From positions 62,001 through 126,000 of the forward strand of contig NZ_CACSJP010000008.1 of the NCBI RefSeq assembly GCF_902706095.1: a DNA stretch of 64,000 bases, given 5' to 3'. How positions within the stretch are numbered: position 1 is the first letter of the stretch; every line of letters starts with the position of its first letter. Positions 46,634-56,780 of this stretch are shown one piece after another. The notes below the pieces were generated by a model. The model was not told the origin of the DNA. It ran no database searches and worked only from the letters and a program-made list of their open reading frames with translations. The stretch comes from Rhizobium sp. 18065 (lineage in GTDB: Bacteria > Pseudomonadota > Alphaproteobacteria > Rhizobiales > Rhizobiaceae). A program made the position numbers and the translations under genes.

Positions 46634-47083
46634 TCAGGCCTTCTTTTCCCAGCGGCCTTCCGTCGTCTGCTGCCAATAGGTCAGTGCGTGCCCCTCGCCC
46701 TTGAGGCGCTTCCACTGGCCACGCGCCGCCTCCAGCTGCGGCTGGTCATAACCGTCGAAGACAAACACGACACGGTCATAGTCGAGGACCGGCGGCGGCT
46801 CGGCACCGTCGATCATGAAGCGCACGGTCGCGTTGTTGATATTGTCGGGAAGCACGGTCAGCAGGATCGGCTGGCTGTCCGGTGCTTCTCCGTCATCGGT
46901 GCCATGCGGCAGGAAGCTGTCTTCCCGGTAGACCCACAAATGCTGATCGAGCGCATCACGCAGATCCTCATCGCTGGTCTGGACCGTGACCCTCCAGCCG
47001 CGCTCGATGCTTTTCTCCAGCAGCGGCGGAAGAGCATCCTCCAGCTTTGATTCAGTCAGGTGATAAAAGAGTATTTCTGCCAA
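46634..47083 (-). CDS. holC: DNA polymerase III chi subunit
   Basis: A 149-residue clamp-loader accessory subunit that contacts SSB. It reads AEILFYHLTESKLEDALPPLLEKSIERGWRV at the N-terminus, the standard HolC opening, and HLWVYREDSFLPHGTDDGE in the middle. No ATG fits; a TTG at 47083 with a GGGGC-rich upstream site is the likely start. It is 20 bases downstream of pepA on the same strand, a common alphaproteobacterial pairing, and convergent with the ABC-F gene. Confidence 0.92.
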   Translation of the reverse strand: MAEILFYHLTESKLEDALPPLLEKSIERGWRVTVQTSDEDLRDALDQHLWVYREDSFLPHGTDDGEAPDSQPILLTVLPDNINNATVRFMIDGAEPPPVLDYDRVVFVFDGYDQPQLEAARGQWKRLKGEGHALTYWQQTTEGRWEKKA

Positions 47084-47103
47084 AAGCCCCGCCCCTTGCG
47101 ATA

Positions 47104-48603
47104 TCAGGCTTCGTAGCTGGCGCGAACCAGCTCGTCGAGCAGGCGCACGCCGAAACCGGAGCCCCAGGACTGGTTGATCTCGTCCGAAGGCGAGCCCATG
47201 GCCGTGCCGGCAATGTCGAGATGCGCCCATGGCGTATCCTTGACGAAGCGCTTGAGGAACTGAGCGGCGGTGATCGAACCTGCATGACGGCCGCCGGTGT
47301 TCTTCATGTCGGCGAACTTCGAATCGATCAACTTGTCATAGTCCTTGCCGAGCGGCATGCGCCACAGGCGCTCCTTGGTCGCGAGACCGGCCGACAGGAG
47401 GTTTTCCGCAAGTTCGTCGTCATTGCAGAACAGGCCGGCATGGAGATTGCCGAGCGCCACAAGGATAGCGCCGGTGAGCGTCGCCAGGTTGATCATGAAT
47501 TCCGGAGCGAAGCGCTCGTTGCAATACCAGAGTGCATCGCCGAGAACGAGACGGCCTTCGGCATCGGTGTTGATGACCTCGATCGTCTGGCCCGACATCG
47601 AGGTGACGATGTCGCCCGGACGCTGCGCATTGCCGTCGGGCATGTTTTCGACAAGCCCGATGATGCCGATGACATTGGCTTTCGCCTTACGCGCGGCGAG
47701 CGTGTGCATCAGGCCGGTCACGGCCGCTGCACCGCCCATGTCGCCCTTCATGTCTTCCATGCCACCGGCGGGCTTGATCGAGATGCCGCCGGTATCGAAG
47801 ACGACGCCCTTGCCGATAAACGCGATCGGCTTGTCCTTGGCCTTGCCGCCGTTCCACTTCATGATGACAAGGCGCGGCGGACGGACGGAGCCTTGGGCAA
47901 CGCCGAGCAGCGCGCCCATGCCGAGCTTCTTCATTTCCTTTTCGGTCAGGATCTCGATCTCGACGCCGAGCTTTTCGAGTTCTTTTGCCTTTGCGGCAAA
48001 CTCCAGCGGGCCGAGAATATTCGCAGGCTCATTGACCAGGTCACGGGCCAGAACGACGCCCTCGGCGACGGCTTCGGCCTCGGCGAACGCCTTCTTCGCG
48101 GCAGCGGCATCAGTCGTGACGATAGTGACGTTGATGGTCTTCTCATTGGTCTTGCCGTCGTCGTCATCAGCCTTCTTGGTGGTCTTGTAGTTGTCGAATT
48201 TGTAGGCGCGCAGCAGCATGCCCAGGGCGAAATCGGCAGCGGCCTTCGGCGAGACCGCAAGACCTGGCACATCAAGATAGACCGTGACTTTTTCTGCGCC
48301 CTTCAGCGCCGCTGTCGCGACACCGCCGGCGCGAAGCCAGTCATGTGCGGTCAGCGCTTCGGCTTTGCCGAGACCGATCACGACCAGCCGGTCGGCTTCG
48401 GAACCGTGCGGCGTGACAATATCGAGTGTCGCCATGGACTTTCCGGTAAATTTTCCGACCTTGGCGGCGCGCGCATACACGCTGGCGGGATCTGCGTCCG
48501 CGACACCGGCCGGCATGTCGGCCTCCACAGTCTTGAGCAAGATTGCAGCGCCATCGCTGACGGCCTGAGACTTGGTGAAGGTGATTGTGAGCTTTGCAGA
48601 CAT
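47104..48603 (-). CDS. pepA: leucyl aminopeptidase
   Basis: A 499-residue M17 metallo-aminopeptidase, cytosolic, degrading peptides from the N-terminus. Catalytic signatures: [32 protein letters not shown] and the diagnostic [27 protein letters not shown] is also conserved. A GGGG-type site precedes the ATG. Divergent from lptF across a 286-base spacer, with holC downstream. Confidence 0.97.
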   Translation of the reverse strand: MSAKLTITFTKSQAVSDGAAILLKTVEADMPAGVADADPASVYARAAKVGKFTGKSMATLDIVTPHGSEADRLVVIGLGKAEALTAHDWLRAGGVATAALKGAEKVTVYLDVPGLAVSPKAAADFALGMLLRAYKFDNYKTTKKADDDDGKTNEKTINVTIVTTDAAAAKKAFAEAEAVAEGVVLARDLVNEPANILGPLEFAAKAKELEKLGVEIEILTEKEMKKLGMGALLGVAQGSVRPPRLVIMKWNGGKAKDKPIAFIGKGVVFDTGGISIKPAGGMEDMKGDMGGAAAVTGLMHTLAARKAKANVIGIIGLVENMPDGNAQRPGDIVTSMSGQTIEVINTDAEGRLVLGDALWYCNERFAPEFMINLATLTGAILVALGNLHAGLFCNDDELAENLLSAGLATKERLWRMPLGKDYDKLIDSKFADMKNTGGRHAGSITAAQFLKRFVKDTPWAHLDIAGTAMGSPSDEINQSWGSGFGVRLLDELVRASYEA

Positions 48604-48889
48604 GGTAATTCCCCTGGCCTGGATAGGGCTGATAGATGTGCCCCGATCATCGCCTTTTCGGCCGCGAAGGCAAGGGCAGGCCTAACCGTAAGTGGCTGTA
48701 TCCCCGTCTGATCTTGCGTCGGGAACGGCGCATTCCACAGGCACTGCGTCGTGGAAATCACGCTGTTTAAAAAAAACGGAACATGAAGGGGGAAAAAATC
48801 CTGTTCGCGGTCGCCAAATGGCCGCAAGCGTCGTAGAGACAAGCTCCTAAATCGCAGACGGGCCTCCCGGTTCGTCTTCAGGAAACCGC

Positions 48890-50065
48890 ATGAAGCTTCT
48901 TGAACTCTATATCCTGCGACGTGTCGTGCAGATGTTCCTCACCGCCTTGCTGCCGGTGCTGGCGATCATTTGGACGACTCAGGTCCTGGCGCGCATCAAT
49001 CTGGTGACAGACAGCGGTCAATCCGTCGGATCGTTCATGACGCTTGCGACGCTGATCCTGCCGACGATCGTGTCCGCCGTCCTGCCGTTTGCGCTGGTGA
49101 TCGGTATCACGCAGACGCTGACGGCGATGAACAATGATTCAGAACTTGCGGTCATCGATGCGGCAGGTGCGGCGCGTGGAACCATCCTGCGGCCGATCAT
49201 TACCATGGCGGTCGTTCTCAGCGTATTTTCCTTCGCGATGATCAATTTCGTCGAGCCGAAAATGCGCGTCAATGTGCGCGAGATGATCGCAGCCGCCTAT
49301 GCCGACCTGCTGTCCACCGTGATCGAGGAGAAATCCTTCCGCCGGCTGGATGAAGGGCTCTATATCCAGATCTCCGAGCGTCAGGGGCGTATCCTGAAGG
49401 GGCTTCTGGTCGCCGATTCCCGCGACCCGGCATCCGCCTTCATCTACTATGCGCGCGAGGGGGCGGTGGAAGAAAACGGCCAGGCGTTGCTGATGCGCGA
49501 CGGCGAGGTTCAGCGCAAGACCGTGGAAGGCAACGTCACTGTCATCCGCTTCGATTCCTACTCGTTCGACCTCTCCGAGCTTTCGAGCAATCGGGGACAG
49601 GCGCGCTTGAATTCCGGCGACCGGACCCTCGCCTTCCTCCTCAATCCCGACCCCAATGATCCGCAGTACAAAGAACGCCCCGGGAAATACCATGCCGAGC
49701 TTCATCGACGCATGAGTGTCTGGCTGTTTCCCCTGGCGTTTGCGTTGATCTCGCTCGTCATTTGTGGCGACGCCCGGTCGCATCGTGAGGCACGACTGCA
49801 TCCGATGGCCGCCTCGCTGCTTCTGACGCTTGGCCTCTTCTGGCTGTCCAACTATACGGTTTCCCTGGCCGAACAGGCGAGCGCCACCACCCCATTGATC
49901 TACATGGTGCCGCTGTCGGCAATTCTCCTGTCGGCCTGGGCGCTCTACAGCGGCAAACGCCTGAGCCTGCCCAGGCCGATTGCCAATGCGCTGACACGCC
50001 TTCAGGCGCGGCTGCGCAAACTGACGCCGCAGGATGAAGGCTCCAGCGCCGGAGGTGCGGCATGA
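48890..50065 (+). CDS. lptF: LPS export ABC transporter permease LptF
   Basis: A 391-residue inner-membrane permease of the LptB2FG complex that extracts lipopolysaccharide. The family start LELYILRRVVQMFLTALLPVLAIIW is visible, with three N-terminal helices, a periplasmic beta-jellyroll (about 125-270) and three C-terminal helices (about 275-360). First gene of the lptF-lptG-lptD-surA-pdxA-rsmA run; overlaps lptG by 4 bases (ATGA). Confidence 0.95.
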   Translation: MKLLELYILRRVVQMFLTALLPVLAIIWTTQVLARINLVTDSGQSVGSFMTLATLILPTIVSAVLPFALVIGITQTLTAMNNDSELAVIDAAGAARGTILRPIITMAVVLSVFSFAMINFVEPKMRVNVREMIAAAYADLLSTVIEEKSFRRLDEGLYIQISERQGRILKGLLVADSRDPASAFIYYAREGAVEENGQALLMRDGEVQRKTVEGNVTVIRFDSYSFDLSELSSNRGQARLNSGDRTLAFLLNPDPNDPQYKERPGKYHAELHRRMSVWLFPLAFALISLVICGDARSHREARLHPMAASLLLTLGLFWLSNYTVSLAEQASATTPLIYMVPLSAILLSAWALYSGKRLSLPRPIANALTRLQARLRKLTPQDEGSSAGGAA

Positions 50066-51144
50066 TCCGGACACTCGGCCGCTACTTCTTCCGCCGCTAC
50101 ATGATGACGGCCTTCTGGTTCTTTGTCGGCGTCATGTCGCTCGTATTTCTGATCGACTTTACCGAATCGTCGGGGCGCTTCGGCTCTCTGCCCGGCGCTT
50201 CCGTGACCGGCACGCTGCTGTTGACCGCATTGCGGCTGCCGCTGATCATCCAGCAGACCGTTCCGTTCATTGGTCTGTTTGTCGGCATGACGACCCTGAT
50301 TGCTTTGAATCGCAAGTCGGAACTGGTCGTTGCGCGTGCGGCCGGAATCTCTGCCTGGCAGTTCATGATGCCATTCCTGTTCGGTGCATTCCTGATCGGC
50401 CTTGCCACCACTCTGCTGATCAATCCGCTCGCCGCCTATGGCCAGAGCAAGGCTCTGTCGCTCGAGGCAGAATGGCGCGAAGGCTCCAATCGCACCGCAA
50501 CGGTGTCCGTGCCGTGGCTGCGCCAGATCAGCGGCGATACCGACGTCGCGATGGGCGCGCGCACGGTTCTGGAGGGTGGAACGCAGCTCGTCGATGCGGT
50601 GCTCATCCACTTCGATTCCGAGGGTCGAATTGCGCTGCGTCAGGACGCTCGCACAGCGAACTTGAAAGATGGTTACTGGCTCCTTAACGATGTTCTGGAG
50701 ACCCGTCCCGGCGAGATACAGAAAAGGCTCGCGACAGCCCAGGTTGCTACAAACCTCCAGAAGGACTTCATCCAGGAGCGTTTGGCACAACCGGAAACCG
50801 TTGCTTTTTATGATCTTTTTCAGAAAATCCGAGTGGCCCGTTCTTTCGGGGTCCCTACACAGGCACTGGAAACGCAGTTTCACTCACTGCTTTCCATGCC
50901 CTTTCTTCTCGTTGCAATGACCCTGATCGCCGCAACCGTGTCCATAAAGTTCAGCCGGTTTAACCAATCCCGCTCCGTGATTCTGGGTGGAATCGTTTCA
51001 GGCTTCGTGCTTTATGTTGCAACAGTGCTCGTAAAAGCATTCGGAAGCAGCGGCGTGATGCCGCCATATGTTGCGACCTGGGTACCAGTTGTCGTAGCCA
51101 TGGCATTGGGAGCAACGATTCTGCTTCACAAGGAGGATGGTTAG
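50062..51144 (+). CDS. lptG: LPS export ABC transporter permease LptG
   Basis: A 360-residue partner of LptF with the same topology. It starts LGRYFFRRYMMTAFWFFVGVMSLVFLIDF and ends with a helix set including FSRFNQSRSVILGGIVSGFVLYV. Coupled to lptF by an ATGA overlap and to lptD by a 1-base stop/start overlap. Confidence 0.95.
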   Translation: MIRTLGRYFFRRYMMTAFWFFVGVMSLVFLIDFTESSGRFGSLPGASVTGTLLLTALRLPLIIQQTVPFIGLFVGMTTLIALNRKSELVVARAAGISAWQFMMPFLFGAFLIGLATTLLINPLAAYGQSKALSLEAEWREGSNRTATVSVPWLRQISGDTDVAMGARTVLEGGTQLVDAVLIHFDSEGRIALRQDARTANLKDGYWLLNDVLETRPGEIQKRLATAQVATNLQKDFIQERLAQPETVAFYDLFQKIRVARSFGVPTQALETQFHSLLSMPFLLVAMTLIAATVSIKFSRFNQSRSVILGGIVSGFVLYVATVLVKAFGSSGVMPPYVATWVPVVVAMALGATILLHKEDG

Positions 51145-53492
51145 TGGCGGTAAAAGACCGCGGGAATATCAGAAGGCTCACCGTAGCCCTGCTGACGAGC
51201 GTTGCTGTGTGTGCGTTTCCGCCTGCAGGGCAGTTCGCTTTTGCACAGGATGCGAGCCAGACCTCCGCATTGAATCCCAATCTTCCCGAAGACGCCAAGC
51301 TCCTGCTTGCCGCCAACGAACTCATCTATGACAAGGACGCCGAGCGGGTTTCCGCTACCGGCGCCGTGCAGATCAATTATGCGGGCTACCAGATGGTTGC
51401 CCGACGCGTGGACTATGATCAGAAGAGCGGACGCGTCACCGCGTCCGGCAACATCGAACTGATCGAACCCGGCGGCAACCGGATCTATGCCGAGTCGCTC
51501 GATGTCACCGACAATTTCGCCGACGGATTCATCCAGGCGCTGCGGATAGAGACGTCGGACAATACCCGTGTTGTCGGCGAAAGCGCGGAGCGCGTCGGCG
51601 GCACGCAGATGATCCTGCACAAGGGCGTCTACACGGCCTGCCTGCCCTGCGCCGAAAACCCGGAACGTCCGCCGCTCTGGCAGGTCAAAGCCGAGCGCGT
51701 TATCCAGGACGGCAAGAAGCACACCGTGCGGCTGGAAAAGGCCCGGTTCGAACTGTTCGGCTATTCACTGGCCACGCTGCCTTTCATCGAGGTGCCGGAC
51801 AATACGGTCAAGCGCAAGACGGGTTTCCTTTTCCCCGAAATGCGGACCTCCGAAAACCTCGGCTTCGGCATCGCGGTCCCCTACTACATCGCGATCGCCC
51901 CTGATCGCGATGCCACGATCACGACGACCGGTTACACCGAACAGGGCGCATTGCTGGAAGTCGAACTGCGTCAGCGTTTCGAAAAGGGCGAGGCCAATTT
52001 GCGCTTCGCCGGCATCGATCAGATGAACCCCGACCGCTTTACCAGCAACACAAGCGATTCAAACCGTGACGTGCGCGGTCTTGTCGCGTCCAAGGGGGCG
52101 TTCAGGATCAATCCGCGCTGGTCTTTCGGCTGGGATGTGATGCTGCAAAGCGATAACAACTTTGCCCGAACCTATTCTCTTGACGGCCTCAATCAGTCGA
52201 CCCACACGAACACCGCGTTCCTGACAGGCCGCGGCGAGCGCAATTTCTTCGACATGCGCGGCTACTATTTCGACGTGCAGGATGCCGACGTCAACGACAC
52301 GGCCGAAAAGCAGCAGGCGGTCGTCCTGCCGACGATCGACTACAATTACTATGCGCCAGAGCCCGTTGCCGGCGGCCAACTCTCCGGCACGCTGAACTTT
52401 ACGTCCTTGTCGCGGTTTGACGGTGACGAAACGCTGATCGATACGAATGGCGATGGCATTGGTGATTTCACACGCTTTCGCGGCCTGAAGGGGAATTCCA
52501 CCCGGCTTTCGGCCGAAGCGGAATGGGAACGGACGTTCAGTGCGCCCGGCGGCCTGCAGCTCACGCCATTGCTTGCGGCTCGTGGCGACGCCTTCGGTCT
52601 GTCGATGGATGCACCGGTGGGCTACACCGGAAACTACACGACCGATGATGCCGCTACCCGCTACATGCTGACTGCTGGTCTTGAGGCTCGTTACCCGTGG
52701 CTGATCACGACCAACAACAGCAGCCACATCTTCGAGCCTATTGCGCAGATTTACGTGCGCAATGACGAGCAGATGGCCGGCGAATTGCCCAATGAAGACG
52801 CACAGAGCTTTGTCTTCGATGCGGCCAACCTGTTCGAGCGTGACAAGTTTACCGGCTATGACCGTGTCGAAGGGGGCACACGTGCCAATCTCGGCATCCG
52901 CTATACCGGAAGCTTCGACAATGGTGTGGGCCTGCGCGGTATCCTGGGCCAGTCCTTCCATCTTGGCGGAGTGAATTCGTTCGCAACCGACGACCTCGTC
53001 GCCGTCGGCTCGGATTCCGGCCTGGAAACCGATGCGTCGGACTACGTGGCCATGGCCGGTGTCGATCTGCCGTTCGGCGTATCGCTCAGCACCAGCGTGC
53101 GCCTTGACGAAAAGACGCTGGAACTGCGCCGCACCGATGCGACAGCCGCCTACACGTCGGATCGTCTGCAGACAAGCCTCACCTTCACGCAGCTCGACGC
53201 ACAGCCGGAATACGGCTTCGATGAGGAAAACCAGGCGATCAGTTCGTCGGCTTCGGTCAAGATCAACGAGTTCTGGTCGGTCTATGGCTCAGTGAATTAT
53301 GATATCGATGCCGACGTGTTCAACCGTCGCAGCATCGGCATCTCCTACGCCGACGAGTGCACCGTTCTGTCGATCGGCTATACCGATAAATACGATCCGG
53401 ATGACTCCTCTGCCAGCGACTGGACCATCGGCGGGCGACTGGTATTCCGGACACTCGGCGAGATCAAACTCAGCGACAATTCGTTCGAGTAG
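51144..53492 (+). CDS. lptD: LPS-assembly outer membrane protein LptD
   Basis: A 782-residue outer membrane translocon inserting LPS. The signal peptide spans about 1-35 (ending FAQD), an OstA-like jellyroll follows (LLLAANELIYDKDAERVSATGAVQINYAGYQMVARRV), then the Cys pair ACLPCAENPERPPLW, then a large C-terminal beta-barrel ending with Phe-Glu. A late Cys (ADECTVLSIGY) could form the structural disulfide. The GTG start at 51144 has a perfect AGGAGG 7 bases upstream and overlaps the lptG stop. Confidence 0.95.
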   Translation: MAVKDRGNIRRLTVALLTSVAVCAFPPAGQFAFAQDASQTSALNPNLPEDAKLLLAANELIYDKDAERVSATGAVQINYAGYQMVARRVDYDQKSGRVTASGNIELIEPGGNRIYAESLDVTDNFADGFIQALRIETSDNTRVVGESAERVGGTQMILHKGVYTACLPCAENPERPPLWQVKAERVIQDGKKHTVRLEKARFELFGYSLATLPFIEVPDNTVKRKTGFLFPEMRTSENLGFGIAVPYYIAIAPDRDATITTTGYTEQGALLEVELRQRFEKGEANLRFAGIDQMNPDRFTSNTSDSNRDVRGLVASKGAFRINPRWSFGWDVMLQSDNNFARTYSLDGLNQSTHTNTAFLTGRGERNFFDMRGYYFDVQDADVNDTAEKQQAVVLPTIDYNYYAPEPVAGGQLSGTLNFTSLSRFDGDETLIDTNGDGIGDFTRFRGLKGNSTRLSAEAEWERTFSAPGGLQLTPLLAARGDAFGLSMDAPVGYTGNYTTDDAATRYMLTAGLEARYPWLITTNNSSHIFEPIAQIYVRNDEQMAGELPNEDAQSFVFDAANLFERDKFTGYDRVEGGTRANLGIRYTGSFDNGVGLRGILGQSFHLGGVNSFATDDLVAVGSDSGLETDASDYVAMAGVDLPFGVSLSTSVRLDEKTLELRRTDATAAYTSDRLQTSLTFTQLDAQPEYGFDEENQAISSSASVKINEFWSVYGSVNYDIDADVFNRRSIGISYADECTVLSIGYTDKYDPDDSSASDWTIGGRLVFRTLGEIKLSDNSFE

Positions 53493-53617
53493 GCGATCGT
53501 CTGGCTGAGGTCATTGTTTTGCCGCATGGATTGTGCAATCCCTGCGGCAGGATTTTGGTTAACATGAAGAAATTGAACCGTTCAGCCAATCTGGGCTGGT
53601 CGGGGAAAGGATTACAG

Positions 53618-54562
53618 ATGGCTTCTGCGAAACAAGGGAAAAGCTTTCTGCTTGCCGCAGTGATCGCGCTGTCCCTCAGTGTCAGCCCGACATCGTTCAC
53701 TGCCCCGGCTCAGGCTGCGACTTCAGTTGTCGCTGTGGTCAACAAGACGGCAATCACCAGCGGCGACGTCGCGCGGCGGGCTGCATTCCTGCGTCTGCAG
53801 CGCCGAGGCGGCAACACACAGAAACTCGCCAAGGAACAGCTTGTCGATGAAGTCCTGAAGCGCCAGGAGATTTCGCGTGTCGGCATGTCAGTAAGCACCA
53901 GCGATGTCGATGCCGCTTTCGAGCGCTTTGCCGCGTCCAACAAGATGACCACATCGCAGCTCAGTGGCGTTCTCGATCAGGCCGGCGTCGGTGCGGCGCA
54001 TTTCAAAGCCTATATCGCGGTGTCGATGAGCTGGCCGCGACTGGTCAATGCACGTTATGCGGCCGGCTCGAAGAACAAGCTCTCCAATCAGGAGCTTGTC
54101 ACCCGTCTGCTGGAGAAGAAGGAAAAGCCGGTCACGACCGAGTATTTCCTCAAGCAGGTCATCTTCGTGGTCCCTGCTTCGAAAAAAGGCATTGCCGGCA
54201 AGCGCAAGGCCGAAGCGGAAAAGTCACGCGCTTCCTTCCCCGGTTGCGACCAGGCCATGGTGTTTGCCAAGAATTACCTGGATGTGTCCATCCGCGATCT
54301 CGGCCGCGTCCTGGAGCCTGAGCTTCCGCCGGATTGGAAGCCTCTGATCGAGAAAGCCAGCGGCGGCACCACAGCGACCCGGGTGACCGAGCGCGGGGTC
54401 GAGTATCTGGCAATCTGCAACCAGCGTCAGGTTTCCGACGACGTTGCCGCCGAGGTTGTTTTCCGTGCCGAGGATCTCGGCAAGGAAAAGGAAGGGGAAA
54501 ACCCCGATTCTGACAAATATCTGGAAGAGCTGCGGTCCAAGGCCCAGATCGTCATCCAGTAA
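53618..54562 (+). CDS. surA: SurA-type periplasmic chaperone
   Basis: A 314-residue exported chaperone. A signal peptide spans 1-34 ([20 protein letters not shown]...ending PAQA). An N-terminal SurA domain follows ([41 protein letters not shown]). The later part is where a parvulin domain would lie, but it is short and lacks an obvious PPIase signature. The ATG at 53618 is preferred for its AAAGGA site and good signal peptide; ATGs at 53564 and 53519 are possible. Between lptD and pdxA as in many proteobacteria. Confidence 0.85.
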   Translation: MASAKQGKSFLLAAVIALSLSVSPTSFTAPAQAATSVVAVVNKTAITSGDVARRAAFLRLQRRGGNTQKLAKEQLVDEVLKRQEISRVGMSVSTSDVDAAFERFAASNKMTTSQLSGVLDQAGVGAAHFKAYIAVSMSWPRLVNARYAAGSKNKLSNQELVTRLLEKKEKPVTTEYFLKQVIFVVPASKKGIAGKRKAEAEKSRASFPGCDQAMVFAKNYLDVSIRDLGRVLEPELPPDWKPLIEKASGGTTATRVTERGVEYLAICNQRQVSDDVAAEVVFRAEDLGKEKEGENPDSDKYLEELRSKAQIVIQ

Positions 54563-54578
54563 AAGGCCACGCCGACAT

Positions 54579-55601
54579 ATGACCGATGCCCATCTTCCGC
54601 TCGCTCTGAGCCAAGGCGATCCTGCAGGCATCGGTCCGGATATAACGCTGCAAGCATGGCTGCGACGCGATGTGCTTGATCTGCCGCCTTTCATTTACAT
54701 CGGCGACGCTGATGTGCTTCGGATACGGGCGCGGCAGTTGGAGCTTGACGTCAGGGTCCAGGAAGCGGACGTCGCCGATACCGCCGCCATGTTCGGTTCG
54801 GCTTTGCCGGTGTTCAACATACCGACCGGCACTGAAATTCTGGCCGGATCACCGCATGTCGCCAACGCAAAAGGTACGATCAGCGCGATCGAGACCGCCG
54901 TGCAATTCTGCCTCGATGGCAAGGCACGGGGTGTCGTGACCAATCCGATCGCAAAATCGGTGCTCTACGAAGCCGGGTTCGGCTTCCCCGGCCATACCGA
55001 ATTCCTCGCCGACCTTGCGGCCAGGCATCTCGGTCATCCGGTCACGCCGGTGATGATGCTCGCCGGACCGAAGTTGCGGGCGGTGCCTGTCACCATACAC
55101 ATTCCGATCAGGGACGTACCTGACGCGCTGACACCATCCTTGATCGTCGAGACCTGCCGGATCATCGCGCATGACATGAAACAGCGGTTCGGCATTGCCA
55201 CGCCGCGGCTGGCCGTTGCAGGACTGAACCCGCATGCGGGCGAAGGCGGCGCCATCGGGCACGAGGATGACGATATCATTCATCCTGCAATCCGGACCCT
55301 GCGCGACGAGGGTATCGATGCCTTCGGCCCCCTGCCCGCCGACACGATGTTCCATGATGAAGCTCGCCAGCGCTATGACGTGGCGGTCTGCATGTACCAC
55401 GATCAGGCGCTGATCCCGGCAAAGGCGCTCGGCTTCGACGACAGCGTAAATGTCACACTTGGCCTGCCCTTTGTCCGCACGTCGCCGGATCATGGCACGG
55501 CCTTCGGGCTGGCCGGGACCGGCCTTGCCCGCGAGCACAGTCTCGTTGCTGCGATCCGGATGGCTGACCAGATCAGCCGGTATTCGAAAGTAGAGTCCTG
55601 A
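54579..55601 (+). CDS. pdxA: 4-hydroxythreonine-4-phosphate dehydrogenase
   Basis: A 340-residue NAD-dependent enzyme of pyridoxal phosphate synthesis. [15 protein letters not shown] opens the protein. Metal-ligand His residues are in [22 protein letters not shown] and [37 protein letters not shown] is the C-terminal signature. It starts 16 bases after surA and shares one base with rsmA. Confidence 0.96.
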   Translation: MTDAHLPLALSQGDPAGIGPDITLQAWLRRDVLDLPPFIYIGDADVLRIRARQLELDVRVQEADVADTAAMFGSALPVFNIPTGTEILAGSPHVANAKGTISAIETAVQFCLDGKARGVVTNPIAKSVLYEAGFGFPGHTEFLADLAARHLGHPVTPVMMLAGPKLRAVPVTIHIPIRDVPDALTPSLIVETCRIIAHDMKQRFGIATPRLAVAGLNPHAGEGGAIGHEDDDIIHPAIRTLRDEGIDAFGPLPADTMFHDEARQRYDVAVCMYHDQALIPAKALGFDDSVNVTLGLPFVRTSPDHGTAFGLAGTGLAREHSLVAAIRMADQISRYSKVES

Positions 55602-56428
55602 TGGCCGCACTGGATGGTTTGCCGCCGCTTCGCGACGTGATTGCGAGACATGGCCTGGATGCGCGAAAAGCGCTGGGGCAGAACTTTCTGCTCGACCTCA
55701 ATCTTACGCAGAAAGTTGCGCGAACGGCCGGCTCGCTGGAAGGGGTCACCGTGTTCGAAGTCGGGCCTGGTCCCGGTGGATTGACGCGCGCCATCCTTGC
55801 GCTTGGTGCCAAGAAGGTGATTGCCGTCGAGCGCGATCCGCGCTGCCTGCCGGCGCTGACCGAAGTGGCTGACCACTATCCCGGTCGTCTCGAGGTGATC
55901 GAAGGCGACGCTTTGAAAACCGACTTCGAGTCGATGGTGCCCGAAGGTCCGGTGAAAATCATCGCAAACCTGCCCTATAATGTCGGCACGCAACTGCTGG
56001 TGAACTGGCTGCTGCCGAGGCAATGGCCGCCCTTCTGGCAATCGCTGACGCTGATGTTCCAGAGGGAAGTCGGGCAGCGGATTGTGGCGAACGAGGACGA
56101 CAACCACTACGGCCGACTTGGGGTTCTGTGCGGTTGGCGCACCGAGTCGCATATGGCCTTCGACGTACCACCCCAGGCGTTCACGCCACCGCCCAAGGTC
56201 ACCTCGACCGTTGTCCACCTGACGCCGCGTCTCAACCCGCTGCCCTGCGATCCCGACAAGCTCGAGAAAGTCACCATGGCTGCATTCGGTCAACGGCGTA
56301 AGATGCTGCGGCAGAGCCTGAAGCCTGTCGGTGGCGAGGCCCTGCTGGCCAAAGCCGACATTGACCCGCAACGCCGCGCTGAAACGCTGAGCGTCGAGGA
56401 ATTCTGCCGGCTCGCCAATCTGCTGTGA
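55601..56428 (+). CDS. rsmA: 16S rRNA (A1518/A1519-N6)-dimethyltransferase
   Basis: A 275-residue KsgA enzyme dimethylating two adenines in the 16S 3' hairpin. [16 protein letters not shown], the SAM motif [16 protein letters not shown] and the catalytic [14 protein letters not shown] are all present, with the C-terminal [15 protein letters not shown]. Translationally coupled to pdxA (TGATG). Last gene of the operon; no terminator seen. Confidence 0.97.
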   Translation: MAALDGLPPLRDVIARHGLDARKALGQNFLLDLNLTQKVARTAGSLEGVTVFEVGPGPGGLTRAILALGAKKVIAVERDPRCLPALTEVADHYPGRLEVIEGDALKTDFESMVPEGPVKIIANLPYNVGTQLLVNWLLPRQWPPFWQSLTLMFQREVGQRIVANEDDNHYGRLGVLCGWRTESHMAFDVPPQAFTPPPKVTSTVVHLTPRLNPLPCDPDKLEKVTMAAFGQRRKMLRQSLKPVGGEALLAKADIDPQRRAETLSVEEFCRLANLL

Positions 56429-56780
56429 ACCGCTGTGCCGCGTGGATATCGATCCTTGTGACCAGGGCTGCGTGGGCTCTTGATCCCGCTTTGAAACACG
56501 GCCGCTTGCACAAGTGGCATGCCCGATTTTCTCCACGTTCACGGCACCGCAGCGCTTCTGATTCATGAGCAAGAGCTTTGGCGACATTCCGGCGTTCGAG
56601 ATCAGCATGAAAACGACGCGGATAAGCGAGTTCGGCGAGATCAAAACATGAAATATTGCCCGCACGCTCTGGTTCAGGGCTAACCTGCCCGTCATCTCCG
56701 GCTTTCCGCTGGCAAGGATCTTGGCGGCCGGGTCGGCTTAAGCCCAACCAAACTGTAACTCGGACTTTGAGGAAAACGAC
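56429..56780. other. intergenic region upstream of choline sulfatase
   Basis: A 352-base stretch with no recognisable gene. The only plus-strand frame with an ATG is about 28 codons (56565-56651), and the long minus frame over this area mainly shadows betC and rsmA. No strong promoter or repeat identified. It may contain remnants of lost sequence, but I cannot demonstrate that. Confidence 0.5.

Noticed and set aside
47047-48711. 554-codon plus-strand frame opposite pepA
   Set aside because: Shadow of pepA, which has the NTDAEGRL signature.
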